A DNA stretch of 35,248 bases from UBA3818 sp051881895 (GTDB lineage: Bacteria; Bacillota; Clostridia; Oscillospirales; Ruminococcaceae). A program made the position numbers and the translations under genes. The stretch lies in assembly GCA_051881895.1 (NCBI GenBank), contig JBJEQT010000148.1:1-35248 (forward strand), written 5' to 3'. Below, one piece after another: positions 15,476-24,507 of this stretch (within the stretch, counting starts at the first letter, position 1; every line of letters starts with the position of its first letter). The notes beneath the pieces were generated by a model that searched no databases, had not been told where the DNA came from, and was given only the letters and a program-made list of their open reading frames with translations.

Positions 15476-16111
15476 TTATTTTTGTCTGTCTTTGGAGACG
15501 ACTACGATCAGCGTTCCTTTTTCCACCGTAATCTTCGCAGTTTCCGCCAGGATTTCATTGCTCAGTCCCAATGTTGTCCAGTTGGTCAGTCTGGCTTTTT
15601 GCAGCGGATATTTTACGCCTTCCAGCGTGATGCCCTCACAACAAGGAGTATAAGAAAAAATGGAAAGATAGTACCCCTCCATCCGCGGCATAAAAACGGA
15701 GCCGTCCCGCAGCATGGTAATCATATTGTTCTGGTCGGCGATCATCACGAAGACGCCCTGCTCCAGTCCGTAAGCGATGGTTTGGAGATTCGCCAGCGTA
15801 TGGTCAAACCGGCCGCCGGTAGCGCCCAGCAGCACAAAATCTTTGTAACCGCGGGAAATCCCTTCTTTCACCGCCAGCATCATGTCCGAGTCATCCTTTT
15901 CCGGCCGGCAGGTCAGGGCCGGGATGCCTTGCGGGAACCCTTCGACAAAGGAATCCTGGTCCCCGATCAGCAGATCCGGGCGGACTCCCGCCTGCTGAGC
16001 ATGGTACAAACCGCCGTCGGCACAGATGATGTAATCGTTTTCACGCCAGGAAAAATCCGGCAAAAAGTCGGGATTCATTTCCCCGGCCCCAATAATTACG
16101 CAGCGCGCCAT
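15476..16111 (-). CDS. thiN: Thiamine diphosphokinase
   Basis: This enzyme makes thiamine diphosphate from thiamine and ATP. The 211-residue length and motifs fit: CADGGL (30-35), GDQDSF (50-55), EKDDSDMMLA (71-80) and GATGGRFDHTLAN (96-108), which together form the Mg-ATP and thiamine sites. It is the last gene of the long minus-strand cluster, 12 bases behind rsgA. In Bacillus rpe stands between rsgA and thiN; here it is absent. No TPP riboswitch is visible before it, as expected for a gene inside an operon. Confidence 0.94.
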   Translation of the reverse strand: MARCVIIGAGEMNPDFLPDFSWRENDYIICADGGLYHAQQAGVRPDLLIGDQDSFVEGFPQGIPALTCRPEKDDSDMMLAVKEGISRGYKDFVLLGATGGRFDHTLANLQTIAYGLEQGVFVMIADQNNMITMLRDGSVFMPRMEGYYLSIFSYTPCCEGITLEGVKYPLQKARLTNWTTLGLSNEILAETAKITVEKGTLIVVVSKDRQK

Positions 16112-16123
16112 CCAATCACCCCT

Positions 16124-17008
16124 TTATTTTTTCGGCAATTCCCATTCCTTGATATTTTTCGCCGCCTCATATAACGTACCGTAGCTGGCGTGGCGGGATT
16201 GGGCAATTTCTCCCGCCCGGACCGCCTCCAATACCGCGCACCCTTTTTCCTTGGTATGCGAACAGCCGGTAAACCGGCATTGATCCAGATATGGCTCAAA
16301 TTCACGGAAACAGTATTGCAGCTGATCCTTCAAAATCACCTCATAACGCTCCAAATCCATGGAGGAAAAGCCGGGGGTATCGGCGATATAACCGCCGTTT
16401 GAAACCGGGTACAGCTGTACATGGCGGGTCGTATGGCGGCCGCGTCCGAGCTTTTGGCTGATCTGCGCGGTGGAAAGGTCCAACCGGCTGTCGATCCGGT
16501 TTAAAAGGCTGGATTTTCCCACGCCGGAGTTGCCGCAGAAAGCGCTGATCTTTCCTTCCATCGCCCGGCGCAGCGGCTCCAGATCGCCGTCGTGATCCAA
16601 ACCTGCGCAAAAAACCCGAAAACCCGCTTTTTCATACAACGCGGCCAAAGGCTGCCATTCTCCCAGGTCGGTTTTGGTGACGACCAAAAGCGGTTCGATT
16701 TTTTTATGCTCCGCAATGGCGATCAGCTTGTCCAGCACCAGCAGGTTCGGCTGTGGGTCTGCCACCGAAACGACCAAAAACAGCTGATCCAAATTGGCCA
16801 GCGGCGGGCGCACCAAACTGTTTTTCCGGTTTAGGATCTGGGTCACATAACCCTTCTCTTCGCCGGTTTCCTCCATTTCCACCCAATCGCCCACCAGGGG
16901 GGAAACGCCGTTTTTTCGAAACAGCCCCCTGGCGCGGCACTCGTACAATACGGTACCGGAAAGCACATAATAAAACCCGCCGGTTGCCTTTAAAATCCTG
17001 CCTTGCAA
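16124..17008 (-). CDS. rsgA: Ribosome small subunit-dependent GTPase A
   Basis: RsgA is a circularly permuted GTPase that helps 30S subunit maturation. The 294-residue protein has an N-terminal OB-fold (1-70), then the G motifs in permuted order: TKTD (111-114), P-loop GNSGVGKSS (159-167), and DTPG (210-213), and a C-terminal zinc finger with Cys244, Cys249, His251 and Cys257. The start is TTG at 17008, because GGGAGG is 8 bases upstream and the QGRILKATGGFYYV start matches the family; no ATG fits. Longer frames reaching 17161 would run into prkC. A hairpin lies in the 70-base gap after prkC. Confidence 0.93.
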   Translation of the reverse strand: MQGRILKATGGFYYVLSGTVLYECRARGLFRKNGVSPLVGDWVEMEETGEEKGYVTQILNRKNSLVRPPLANLDQLFLVVSVADPQPNLLVLDKLIAIAEHKKIEPLLVVTKTDLGEWQPLAALYEKAGFRVFCAGLDHDGDLEPLRRAMEGKISAFCGNSGVGKSSLLNRIDSRLDLSTAQISQKLGRGRHTTRHVQLYPVSNGGYIADTPGFSSMDLERYEVILKDQLQYCFREFEPYLDQCRFTGCSHTKEKGCAVLEAVRAGEIAQSRHASYGTLYEAAKNIKEWELPKK

Positions 17009-17044
17009 AAATGCTTCCTCCCAGCTGAAACAACTTCTTTGACC

Positions 17045-17073
17045 AAAGGGCCTCCCAAAACGGGAAGCCCTTT
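17045..17073 (-). promoter_or_regulatory. Hairpin between prkC and rsgA
   Basis: AAAGGGCCTCCC (17045-17056) pairs with GGGAAGCCCTTT (17062-17073); in the minus-strand RNA the one mismatch becomes a G-U pair, giving 12 pairs. Only three U follow on that strand, so it is better seen as an attenuator or RNA processing/stability element than a full terminator. Confidence 0.5.
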
Positions 17074-17078
17074 TTGAT

Positions 17079-19061
17079 TTACCGAAAATCCTGTGAGTAA
17101 TCGGAATCGATCTCATGGATCCCCTCATCGAAATCCACGATATATTCCATATAAATCTCATCGTCGATATAGATTTTTACCCGGCCGATCCCATCCCCGG
17201 AGAAGGACGGTTTCCAGGAGGTGGTGTTCTTGGGATTGATCGTTTCCCGGCGAATCTCCATATCGTTTAAATAAGCGGATACCGTTACCTCCCGGTCAAT
17301 GGACGAGGGCATCGGGACCGTGATTACCAGCCGGGAAATCACCATATCTCCCTTGCTGACCGTCAGGTTCACAAATGTTCCGGTCGCCGCCATGTTCCCC
17401 TCGGCGGGGTCCTGCGCCAAAACGGTCCCATACGGTTCATTGCTGGTCTCATCCAACGTTACTTCGCCGACTTTCAACCCATAGCTTTCCAAAATCCGTT
17501 TGGCGTCGTCCACATTAATCCCGGTCACATCCGGCACCTGTTTCATCACCGTCTGCGCGCCCAGGCTGACATAAACCGTTACCGTTGTCCCGGCTTTGAC
17601 CTCACTGCCTTTGGTCGGCTCCGTTTTAATAACATATCCGCTGGAGACCGACGGGTGATTGATGCGGGATTCTGTATATTCCAATCCCATATTTTTCAGT
17701 TCCGCATAAACTTGTGTCGCTTCCTGATTGGAGAAATCCGGAATAGTAATCTTCTGCGCACCGCTGGAAACCTTGATTTTGACCTCCGCGCCTTTTTTCA
17801 CCGTTTTGGGGTATTTGGGCTTCTGCTCACAGATTACGCCTTTTTCATATTCGTCGCTATATACGGTTTCTTCCACAACAATGTTAAAATCAGAATATTT
17901 GCTTGAGTTGAGCACACTTTCGTACTGAATCCCTACAAAATTCGGCAGCTCCACCTCGTCTACCGAGACAAAGGGGTTGTTGAAATAAAACATCAGGAAA
18001 ATAAACAGGCAGGTGACCAGCACAAATGCCGCGGAAATGCCCCCCAGCATGGCCAGATAGGGCGTTTTCACCACGATCTCCACTTCTTCGTCTGTTTCTT
18101 CCGGTGCCTCTTTCTTTTTCCTTCCTGTTTTTTTACCGGCTGCCGCTTTTATATCCGATTCGCTGTGCTTTTTGCCCGCAAGCTGCGCTTCTTCCTCTTC
18201 CGCGGAAAGGTACTTGTAGGCAAATGCGATGGAAGGATTATGCTTGAACTCGTCGATATCCCGAAGCATTTCCGCCGCGGATTGATAGCGCTTTGCCGGA
18301 TCCTTCTGCATGGCCTTCATCGTGATCTGCTCCAGCCCCTCCGGAATGGAAGGATTCAGTTCCCGCGGCCGCTTGGGTTTGGACTGGATCTGCTGAATTG
18401 CCACCGAAACGGCGGAATCCGCCGTAAAAGGCAGCTTGCCCGTCAGCATTTCGAACAGCATCACGCCTACCGAATACAAATCGGTCTTTTCATCCGTTTT
18501 TTCGCCTCTGGCCTGTTCGGGGCTGATATAATGCACCGAGCCGATTGCTTTGTCCGTAATGGTCGCCATCTGGCTGCGGGCAAAACGGGCGATGCCAAAA
18601 TCCATCACCTTGATGGTGCCATCCTGCAGCAGCATAATATTTTGCGGCTTGATATCCCGGTGTACGATCCCCTTGTCATGCGCGTGCTGCAGCGCCCGCA
18701 GGATCTGTACCGTAAAATGCACCGCTTCTTTCCAGCGGATGATCTTCTGCTGATCGATATAGTCTTTTAAAGTGACGCCATCGATATATTCCATGACAAT
18801 CGACTGCATTTTATCGGAAAAACTGACATCGTAGACCTTTACGATATTGGGATGATTCAGCGCCGCAATTGCCTTGGATTCGTTTTTAAACCGGCGCACA
18901 AACTCTTCATTGGAAGCATATTCCTCCCGCAGGATCTTGACCGCCACCAGGCGCTCGTCAATCACATCCCGGGCTTTATATACATTTGCCATGCCCCCAA
19001 CGCCGATGAGCTGCAGAATTTCATACCGCCCATCCAGCTTTTTGCCAATCAAGTTATCCAT
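17079..19061 (-). CDS. prkC: PASTA-domain Ser/Thr protein kinase
   Basis: This 660-residue kinase senses peptidoglycan fragments or lipid II in its relatives and phosphorylates many cell-wall and translation proteins. The kinase domain (about 10-275) has the glycine loop GVGGMANVY, Lys42, the catalytic HRDIKPQN (134-141) and DFG (154-156). A charged linker follows, then a membrane helix (336-360), and three PASTA repeats (about 368-434, 436-502, 506-572). After the last PASTA comes an extra 88-residue, beta-rich segment (573-660) with an acidic end, of unknown role. The ATG at 19061 has CAGGAGG upstream. It follows its phosphatase prpC by 35 bases, the standard antagonist pairing. Confidence 0.95.
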   Translation of the reverse strand: MDNLIGKKLDGRYEILQLIGVGGMANVYKARDVIDERLVAVKILREEYASNEEFVRRFKNESKAIAALNHPNIVKVYDVSFSDKMQSIVMEYIDGVTLKDYIDQQKIIRWKEAVHFTVQILRALQHAHDKGIVHRDIKPQNIMLLQDGTIKVMDFGIARFARSQMATITDKAIGSVHYISPEQARGEKTDEKTDLYSVGVMLFEMLTGKLPFTADSAVSVAIQQIQSKPKRPRELNPSIPEGLEQITMKAMQKDPAKRYQSAAEMLRDIDEFKHNPSIAFAYKYLSAEEEEAQLAGKKHSESDIKAAAGKKTGRKKKEAPEETDEEVEIVVKTPYLAMLGGISAAFVLVTCLFIFLMFYFNNPFVSVDEVELPNFVGIQYESVLNSSKYSDFNIVVEETVYSDEYEKGVICEQKPKYPKTVKKGAEVKIKVSSGAQKITIPDFSNQEATQVYAELKNMGLEYTESRINHPSVSSGYVIKTEPTKGSEVKAGTTVTVYVSLGAQTVMKQVPDVTGINVDDAKRILESYGLKVGEVTLDETSNEPYGTVLAQDPAEGNMAATGTFVNLTVSKGDMVISRLVITVPMPSSIDREVTVSAYLNDMEIRRETINPKNTTSWKPSFSGDGIGRVKIYIDDEIYMEYIVDFDEGIHEIDSDYSQDFR

Positions 19062-19096
19062 CGTCTGCCTCCTGGTCTTGCAGTATTGGGAAAAAT

Positions 19097-19828
19097 CTAT
19101 TTTGCAATCAGAACCGCTGTGATATTATCCGCACCGCCCATGGCGTTGGCCTGGCCGATCAGCTGCTCCACCGCCGAAAACGCATCGTTATTCCAGATCA
19201 GGCGGTGCAAATCCTCCCGGTCCAGATAATTGGAAAGCCCGTCGGAACAAAGGAGAACCGCCCCTTTCTCCGGCATTTCTTCTTCCAGATAATCGATATC
19301 CAGCATTTCTCCCACGCCGAGCGCACGGGTAATATAATGCTTTTCCGGATGATATTGCGCTTCTTCCACCGAGATTTCGCCCCGGTCCACCATCATTTGA
19401 ACCATGCTGTGGTCACGGGTCAGCTGCCGCACGCCTGTTTCGTCTATCAAATAGACCCGGCTGTCCCCTGCATACGCAATATGTATGATAGACTCCCGAA
19501 CCACTGCCAAAATTACAGTAGTTCCCATTCCTTTGAGAGATTCATTTTGTTCCGCCATGGAAAAAACCTGCGCATTGGCAGCAGAAATAGCAGAAAGCAT
19601 CATATTCTTGACAGAATTCTCGTTGAAATCATCCCGGTAACCGCCCTCGACCATCTTCCGAATCTGCTCCACCGCGCAGGAGCTGGCCACATGTCCTCCG
19701 TTTTCTCCTCCCATTCCGTCGCAGACCACCGCATAGGCCGTGTCCGAAGAAAGCTTTGCCACAAAAAATCCATCCTCATTGGCGGCACGCTTTTTTCCGA
19801 CGTCTGTTTTTCCCGCTATCCTCAGCAT
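19097..19828 (-). CDS. prpC: PP2C-type Ser/Thr protein phosphatase
   Basis: PrpC removes phosphates added by the PASTA kinase encoded next to it. The 243-residue protein has all metal-site motifs of bacterial PP2C: RAANEDG (14-20), DGMGG (37-41), GDSRVY (121-126), SDGLSNYL (195-202) and GGADNIT (231-237), holding two or three Mn/Mg ions. It is soluble, without membrane helices. Its start overlaps the end of rlmN by 7 bases, which indicates translational coupling. Confidence 0.95.
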   Translation of the reverse strand: MLRIAGKTDVGKKRAANEDGFFVAKLSSDTAYAVVCDGMGGENGGHVASSCAVEQIRKMVEGGYRDDFNENSVKNMMLSAISAANAQVFSMAEQNESLKGMGTTVILAVVRESIIHIAYAGDSRVYLIDETGVRQLTRDHSMVQMMVDRGEISVEEAQYHPEKHYITRALGVGEMLDIDYLEEEMPEKGAVLLCSDGLSNYLDREDLHRLIWNNDAFSAVEQLIGQANAMGGADNITAVLIAK

Positions 19829-20865
19829 GATCTTCCTCCTTTGTCATCCCTTCTCAGCTGTCCGCAGGCGGCGTTGATATCGCTGCCCAATTCCCGGCGC
19901 ACGGTTGCAGTGATGTGGTTCTGCTCCAGAATCTGCTGAAACCGCCGAATCCTGTCGCGGGAGCTTCTCCGGTAATCGCGCTCCTTTACCGGGTTGACCG
20001 GAATCAAATTCACATGGGAGCCCATTCCTTTGAGCTTTTGCGACAGCTGCTGCGCGCATTCCGGGGTATCGTTTACCCCTTCGATCAGCGCGTATTCGAA
20101 GGATATCCGCCGCCCGGTCTGCTTGAAGTATTCCCGGCAGGCTTTGAGCAGCTCATCCATGGGATATCTGTGGTTCACCGGCATCGTTTGGGAACGAATC
20201 TCGTCGTTGGGCGCGTGCAGCGAAATTGACAAAGTCAACTGCAGCTTTTTTTCCATCAGCCGGTAGATGCCGTCCACCAAACCGCAGGTGGAAAGAGAAA
20301 CGTGCCGCAAACTTAAATTGAGCCCCTGCGGCGAAGACAGGATTTCCAAAAAATCCATGACGTTATCAAAATTATCCAGCGGCTCCCCAATCCCCATCAA
20401 AACGATGGAGGATATCTTTTGTCCGCTGTCTTTTCCGGCCATGTAAACTTCGTTGAGCATTTCGGCCGGCGTCAGAGAACGCTCCAGTCCCAATAAGGTG
20501 GAAGCGCAGAATCGGCAGCCCATCCGGCAGCCGACCTGGGTGGAAATACAAAGGCTGTATCCGTGCTGATACTGCATCAGCACACTTTCCACTGTCTGCC
20601 CATCCGCAAATTCATACAGGTATTTGGTAGTCCCATCGATTTGGGAGACCAGCTTTCGCCGGATGGAAATACCGGAGATCTCACAGGTCTCCGACAATGT
20701 TTTCCGAAGGGATGCCGGCAGATTGGTCATCTGTTCAAAAGAGTCCGCTTGCTTTTGGTGCAGCCATTGGAAAATCTGCTGCGCCCTGAACTTTGCAAGT
20801 CCCTGCTGGGCGCAAAATGCCTCCAGCTTGGGCAGCGTCATCGATTTGATATCCGCCTTTTCCAT
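19822..20865 (-). CDS. rlmN: Dual-specificity 23S rRNA/tRNA (adenine-C2) methyltransferase, radical SAM
   Basis: RlmN methylates C2 of adenosine 2503 in 23S rRNA and of adenosine 37 in some tRNAs, by radical SAM chemistry. The 347-residue protein shows the CxxxCxxC cluster site as CRMGCRFC (113-120), GIGEPLDNFDNV after it, and the C-terminal cysteine in INAACGQL (Cys334) that carries the methyl or forms the adduct. The ATG at 20865 is preferred to one at 20895, which abuts the rsmB stop, because GGGGGAGG precedes it closely and the MEKADIKSMTLPKLEAF start fits the family. Confidence 0.94.
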   Translation of the reverse strand: MEKADIKSMTLPKLEAFCAQQGLAKFRAQQIFQWLHQKQADSFEQMTNLPASLRKTLSETCEISGISIRRKLVSQIDGTTKYLYEFADGQTVESVLMQYQHGYSLCISTQVGCRMGCRFCASTLLGLERSLTPAEMLNEVYMAGKDSGQKISSIVLMGIGEPLDNFDNVMDFLEILSSPQGLNLSLRHVSLSTCGLVDGIYRLMEKKLQLTLSISLHAPNDEIRSQTMPVNHRYPMDELLKACREYFKQTGRRISFEYALIEGVNDTPECAQQLSQKLKGMGSHVNLIPVNPVKERDYRRSSRDRIRRFQQILEQNHITATVRRELGSDINAACGQLRRDDKGGRSC

Positions 20866-20895
20866 CTGTCCTCCCCCTTTCCCGCATCGATTCAT

Positions 20896-22242
20896 TTATG
20901 ATTTTTCCCGGGCAAACAGCGCAAAGAAAAAACCATCTGTCCCGTTGTGGTGCGGCATCAGCGTAGCGCCGGACGCCTCTTCCAAGCCGAGAAAATACAG
21001 CGTTTCCTCCGGCAAAAGCGCCGGTGCAAACGACGGATGCTCTTTCAAAAATCGTTGAACCACATAGTCGTTTTCATGCCGGTTCAACGTGCAGGTGGAA
21101 TAGAGCATCCGGCCGCCTTCCTTGACATATTGTGCGGCGGTTTCCAAAATTTTATACTGGACGGCGGGTAAATCCCGCAGGGTATCCAAATTTTTGTAGC
21201 GGATCTCCGGTTTTCGCCGGATGATGCCGAACCCGGAACAAGGTACGTCGCATAAAACCCGATCGAACAATCCCAGCTCCGGCGAATAGGCGCCGGCGTC
21301 CGCCGTGATGGCATGGATGCTGAAAAGCCCCAGCCGCTCGGCGCCTTTGGCGATCAGCGCCGTCTTTTGCGGATATAAATCTGCCGCTATTAATTCACCG
21401 CTGTTTTCCATCCGCTGTGCCAGCGTAAAGGACTTTCCTCCCGGCGCAGCGCAGCAGTCCAGAACCCGCATCCCCGGCCGGACGCCCAGCGCCGACGCGC
21501 AAACCTGTCCGGATAGGTCCTGCACATGAAACAGTCCCTGCCGAAAGGTCTCCAAATGTTCTATCGATCCTGTATGCCGCAGCTGGATACAGTCGGGAAA
21601 ACCGGGGAAAAGCTGCGCTTCCACCCCTTCCTCCGCCAGACGGCTGCACAGGCTTTGTGCATCGGTCCGGCAGGTGTTCACCCGGACAAACAGCGGCGCA
21701 TGTCCTGTCATGCCCCGCAAGAGCGTCTCCAGATTCTCTTTGGGATATTGGTTTTGCCAAAGCTTAATGAGCGGCCTGGGGATCGAATATGTCAAAGAAA
21801 GCCATCCGGCCCGGTCCTTACCCGGTTCCGGCAGGCGAACCTCGCCGCCATCCCGCAGGAAAGAACGCAGCACGCCATTGATAAAACCGGCAGCACGTCC
21901 TTTTCCCATCCCTTTGGCCAATTCCACCGATTCATTGACCGCGGCCGACTCCGGCACCCCATCCATGTAGGCAATCTGGTAAACAGCCAGGCGCAAAAGC
22001 TGGCGGACCAGCGGGTCCATTTTCCCCAAGGGCAGGGAGGAATACTGCGAAATCACATAATCCAACGTGATCTTTTTTTCCAAAACGCCATAAAAAAGCG
22101 CGCTGGCAAAAGCCCTATCCCGAGCGGGAAGCCCGCTGGAGGCAAGCTGCCGGTCCAACACGATATTGGAATAGCTGTCGGCGGTTTCCACTCGCAAAAG
22201 AGCCTGTACCGCTACCTGTCTGCCATGGTTCAACTGCGTCAC
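20896..22242 (-). CDS. rsmB: 16S rRNA (cytosine(967)-C(5))-methyltransferase
   Basis: RsmB methylates C967 of 16S rRNA. The 448-residue protein has an N-terminal NusB-like domain (1-140), an RNA-binding linker, and a methyltransferase domain with SAM motif CCAAPGGK (263-270), the catalytic-site DVPCSG (332-337, Cys335) and YSTCTLNRHEN (381-391, Cys384). The two cysteines are the hallmark of RNA m5C enzymes. The start is GTG at 22242, 12 bases after the stop of the metalloprotease gene; the ribosome site is weak (AAAAAAGA), so translation may depend on coupling. Confidence 0.94.
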   Translation of the reverse strand: MTQLNHGRQVAVQALLRVETADSYSNIVLDRQLASSGLPARDRAFASALFYGVLEKKITLDYVISQYSSLPLGKMDPLVRQLLRLAVYQIAYMDGVPESAAVNESVELAKGMGKGRAAGFINGVLRSFLRDGGEVRLPEPGKDRAGWLSLTYSIPRPLIKLWQNQYPKENLETLLRGMTGHAPLFVRVNTCRTDAQSLCSRLAEEGVEAQLFPGFPDCIQLRHTGSIEHLETFRQGLFHVQDLSGQVCASALGVRPGMRVLDCCAAPGGKSFTLAQRMENSGELIAADLYPQKTALIAKGAERLGLFSIHAITADAGAYSPELGLFDRVLCDVPCSGFGIIRRKPEIRYKNLDTLRDLPAVQYKILETAAQYVKEGGRMLYSTCTLNRHENDYVVQRFLKEHPSFAPALLPEETLYFLGLEEASGATLMPHHNGTDGFFFALFAREKS

Positions 22243-22254
22243 CTGAAATCTTTT

Positions 22255-22953
22255 TTAATCGTCCCGGCGGCGTCCGCCAAAAATCAAAATCAAGCGCAAA
22301 AGCTGCGCCAAAGCGGTCAAGAGAGCCGCCACATAGGTCATGGCCGCCGCCCGCAGGACTTTGCCTGCGCCGGCCAGCTCGTCACCCGCCAGCATCTCGG
22401 ACTGTTCCAGTACTTTCATCGCGCGGGAACTGGCGTTAAATTCCACTGGCAGCGTGACCAACTGAAACAGCGCGGCCGTCGCGTAGAACAGGATGCCCGC
22501 AAACACCAGCGGTTTCAATTGGAACAAAAACCCCAGCAAAATCAGCGGAATCGACAGCTGAGATCCAATCTGGGTAACAGGAATGATTGCCGAACGGATT
22601 TTGATTGGCAAATACCCGGTGGCGTGCTGCACGGCGTGTCCCGCCTCGTGGGCCGCAACGCCCACCGCAGCTACCGAAGCCGAACCGTAAACCGAATCGG
22701 ACAGCCGAATCACTTCGGCTTTGGGGTCGTAATGGTCGGTCAAATTGCCGGATACCCGCTCAATGCGCACATGATACAGCCCATTGTTGTCCAAAATCAT
22801 GCGGGCCGCATCAGCGCCGGTATAGCCTCGACGGTTGTAAACCTGGGAATATTTTTTAAAATTGGAAGAAACCATCATCTGCGCCCAAAGCGCCAGAAGC
22901 AGAGATGGGACAATTAGAATCCAGTAATACGGATCAAATAAATTATAGAACAT
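22255..22953 (-). CDS. Membrane zinc metallopeptidase, YugP-like
   Basis: This 232-residue protein has an N-terminal membrane helix (about 8-27), the zinc site HEAGH (about 102-106) in GVAAHEAGHAVQHA, and hydrophobic helices in the C-terminal half. It fits the Zn_peptidase_2/YugP family of Gram-positive membrane proteases, whose targets are unknown. The ATG at 22953 is chosen over a GTG two codons upstream since AAAGGAAG is 9 bases away. It stands between fmt and rsmB, where Bacillus has no gene. Confidence 0.9.
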   Translation of the reverse strand: MFYNLFDPYYWILIVPSLLLALWAQMMVSSNFKKYSQVYNRRGYTGADAARMILDNNGLYHVRIERVSGNLTDHYDPKAEVIRLSDSVYGSASVAAVGVAAHEAGHAVQHATGYLPIKIRSAIIPVTQIGSQLSIPLILLGFLFQLKPLVFAGILFYATAALFQLVTLPVEFNASSRAMKVLEQSEMLAGDELAGAGKVLRAAAMTYVAALLTALAQLLRLILIFGGRRRDD

Positions 22954-23062
22954 ACACACGCTTCCTTTATCAGAAAATCATAATCGGTTTTGGCTGTTTT
23001 CTTGGGAAAATCTGCTCTTTCTCAAAAAAACAGCTTTTTACTTATCATAACCATCAATTATG

Positions 23063-24007
23063 TCATTCTGATGGGCAGGATGTAAATTTTTTCTCTGCGC
23101 CAGAGCGGCGGCCCCGCAGGAAATCTTCGCCCCGCATCCGTTTTCCGCCTTCCGGCTGCACTTCCAAAAGCTCCAGCGCGCCTTCGCCGCAGCCAACGAT
23201 CAGCCGTTTGCCATCCTGGATTTCGCCGGGCGCACCGGATTGGTCGGACAAAAGCGCCGCTTTGTGCACCTTGAGCCGTTTGCCGTCCAGATAAGCGTAG
23301 GCGGACGGCCAGGGTGATACGCCGCGAATCTGGTCATAAAGCTTTTTGGCCGGCCTGGAAAAATCCAGCGCTCCGTCGGATTTTTGAAGCATTGGCGCAT
23401 AAGTGGCCAGCGACTCATCCTGTTTCGTACGGACCGCTTTTCCCGACTCCAGCAATGTCAGCGTATGCAAAAGCAATTGCGCACCGATCGCTGCCAGGCG
23501 GTCCATCAGTTCCCCTGCGGTTTCCTCCGGGCCAATCGGTGTTTGCGCCTGCTCCAGGATATCTCCGGTGTCCAGTCCCTCTCCCATGAACATGGTGGTC
23601 ACTCCGGTGACTTCTTCGCCGTTAATGACGCTCCACTGCACCGGTCCGGCGCCCCGGTACCGGGGCAGCAAAGACGCATGGACATTGACGCATCCATACG
23701 CCGGAAGTTCCAGGATCTCCTTGGGCAAAATCCGCCCGTAAGCGGCCACAACGATCACATCCGGCTTCAGTTGTTCTAAAACCGCCAGCGCGGTACCGTC
23801 CCGCATCTTCACCGGCTGATACACCGGGATTCCGTGAGCCAGCGCCAATTCTTTTACCGGCGGCGGAACCAGCTTATAGCCGCGCCCTTTGGGCCGGTCG
23901 GGCTGGGAAAATACCCCCACTACCTCGTGGCTGCTGTCCAGCAGCGCCTGCAAAGTAGGAACGGCAAAATCCGGCGTTCCCATATACACAATACGCAAAT
24001 TCTTCAC
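23063..24007 (-). CDS. fmt: Methionyl-tRNA formyltransferase
   Basis: Fmt formylates the initiator Met-tRNA with 10-formyltetrahydrofolate. The 314-residue protein has the formyltransferase domain with the catalytic triad Asn108, His110 (NVHASLLPRYRG) and Asp146 (GLDTGDI), and the C-terminal tRNA-binding domain from about 205. The start is GTG at 24007, with only a weak AAGTAAG upstream, 14 bases after the def stop, so coupling with def is likely. Def removes the formyl group that Fmt adds; the pair is standard. A gap of 109 bases separates it from the YugP-like gene and shows no strong terminator. Confidence 0.95.
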   Translation of the reverse strand: MKNLRIVYMGTPDFAVPTLQALLDSSHEVVGVFSQPDRPKGRGYKLVPPPVKELALAHGIPVYQPVKMRDGTALAVLEQLKPDVIVVAAYGRILPKEILELPAYGCVNVHASLLPRYRGAGPVQWSVINGEEVTGVTTMFMGEGLDTGDILEQAQTPIGPEETAGELMDRLAAIGAQLLLHTLTLLESGKAVRTKQDESLATYAPMLQKSDGALDFSRPAKKLYDQIRGVSPWPSAYAYLDGKRLKVHKAALLSDQSGAPGEIQDGKRLIVGCGEGALELLEVQPEGGKRMRGEDFLRGRRSGAEKKFTSCPSE

Positions 24008-24021
24008 CTTACTTGTAACGA

Positions 24022-24495
24022 TTATTTCCAGTTTCCGTCTTCATCCTGATGGAGCATCCGGATGGCAATGTCTTTAAAAAGCCGCCCATCCAGATGATCG
24101 CACTCATGGCAGATCGCCCGGGCCAGCAGATGGTCTCCCTCCAGCACGAATTCTTTGCCATGGCGGTCTTGCGCCCGGACCGCCACCTTTTCGGGACGGC
24201 GCACCAGTCCGTATTCGCCGGGGCTGGACAAGCAGCCCTCCGCTTCCTCCAGCACGCCCGCCTGGGCAATAATTTCCGGGTTGATCAGCTCGTACAACTG
24301 GTCTCCGCAGTCGATGACTACCACGCGGCGCAGCACCCCCACCTGAGGCGCCGCAAGCCCCACGCCGTTTCCCTCGTACATCGTCTGGGCCATATCGTCC
24401 AGCAGCATGGCAAGCCGATCGTCAAACTTTTCCACCGGGCGGCAGACCTTGCGCAAACAGTCGTTTCCCTCTTTTACAATTTCTCGAATCGCCAA
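24022..24495 (-). CDS. def: Peptide deformylase
   Basis: Def removes the N-formyl group from new proteins. The three metal-site motifs are intact: GVGLAAPQVG (44-53), EGCLS (86-90, Cys88 ligand) and HECDHLDG (130-137, His130 and His134 ligands, Glu131 catalytic). At 157 residues it is of compact type 1 form. The start is TTG at 24495 with GGAGG 7 bases upstream; a nearby ATG (24500) is out of frame. The gene follows priA by 12 bases. Confidence 0.95.
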   Translation of the reverse strand: MAIREIVKEGNDCLRKVCRPVEKFDDRLAMLLDDMAQTMYEGNGVGLAAPQVGVLRRVVVIDCGDQLYELINPEIIAQAGVLEEAEGCLSSPGEYGLVRRPEKVAVRAQDRHGKEFVLEGDHLLARAICHECDHLDGRLFKDIAIRMLHQDEDGNWK

Positions 24496-24507
24496 AACAT
24501 TTCCTCC

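Noticed and set aside
16112..16123. TPP riboswitch before thiN
   Set aside because: The gap is only 12 bases and thiN lies inside an operon; no THI-box-like sequence was seen.
15380..16174. Plus-strand frame of 264 codons starting with a hydrophobic segment (MTTTFILTALSLGF...)
   Set aside because: Only the first 30 or so residues look protein-like; the rest is antisense to thiN, whose motifs are unmistakable, and no good ribosome site precedes it.
21526..22917. Plus-strand frame of 463 codons
   Set aside because: It is antisense to rsmB and the YugP-like gene, both with full motif sets; composition is rich in Arg, Gln and His as expected of a shadow frame.
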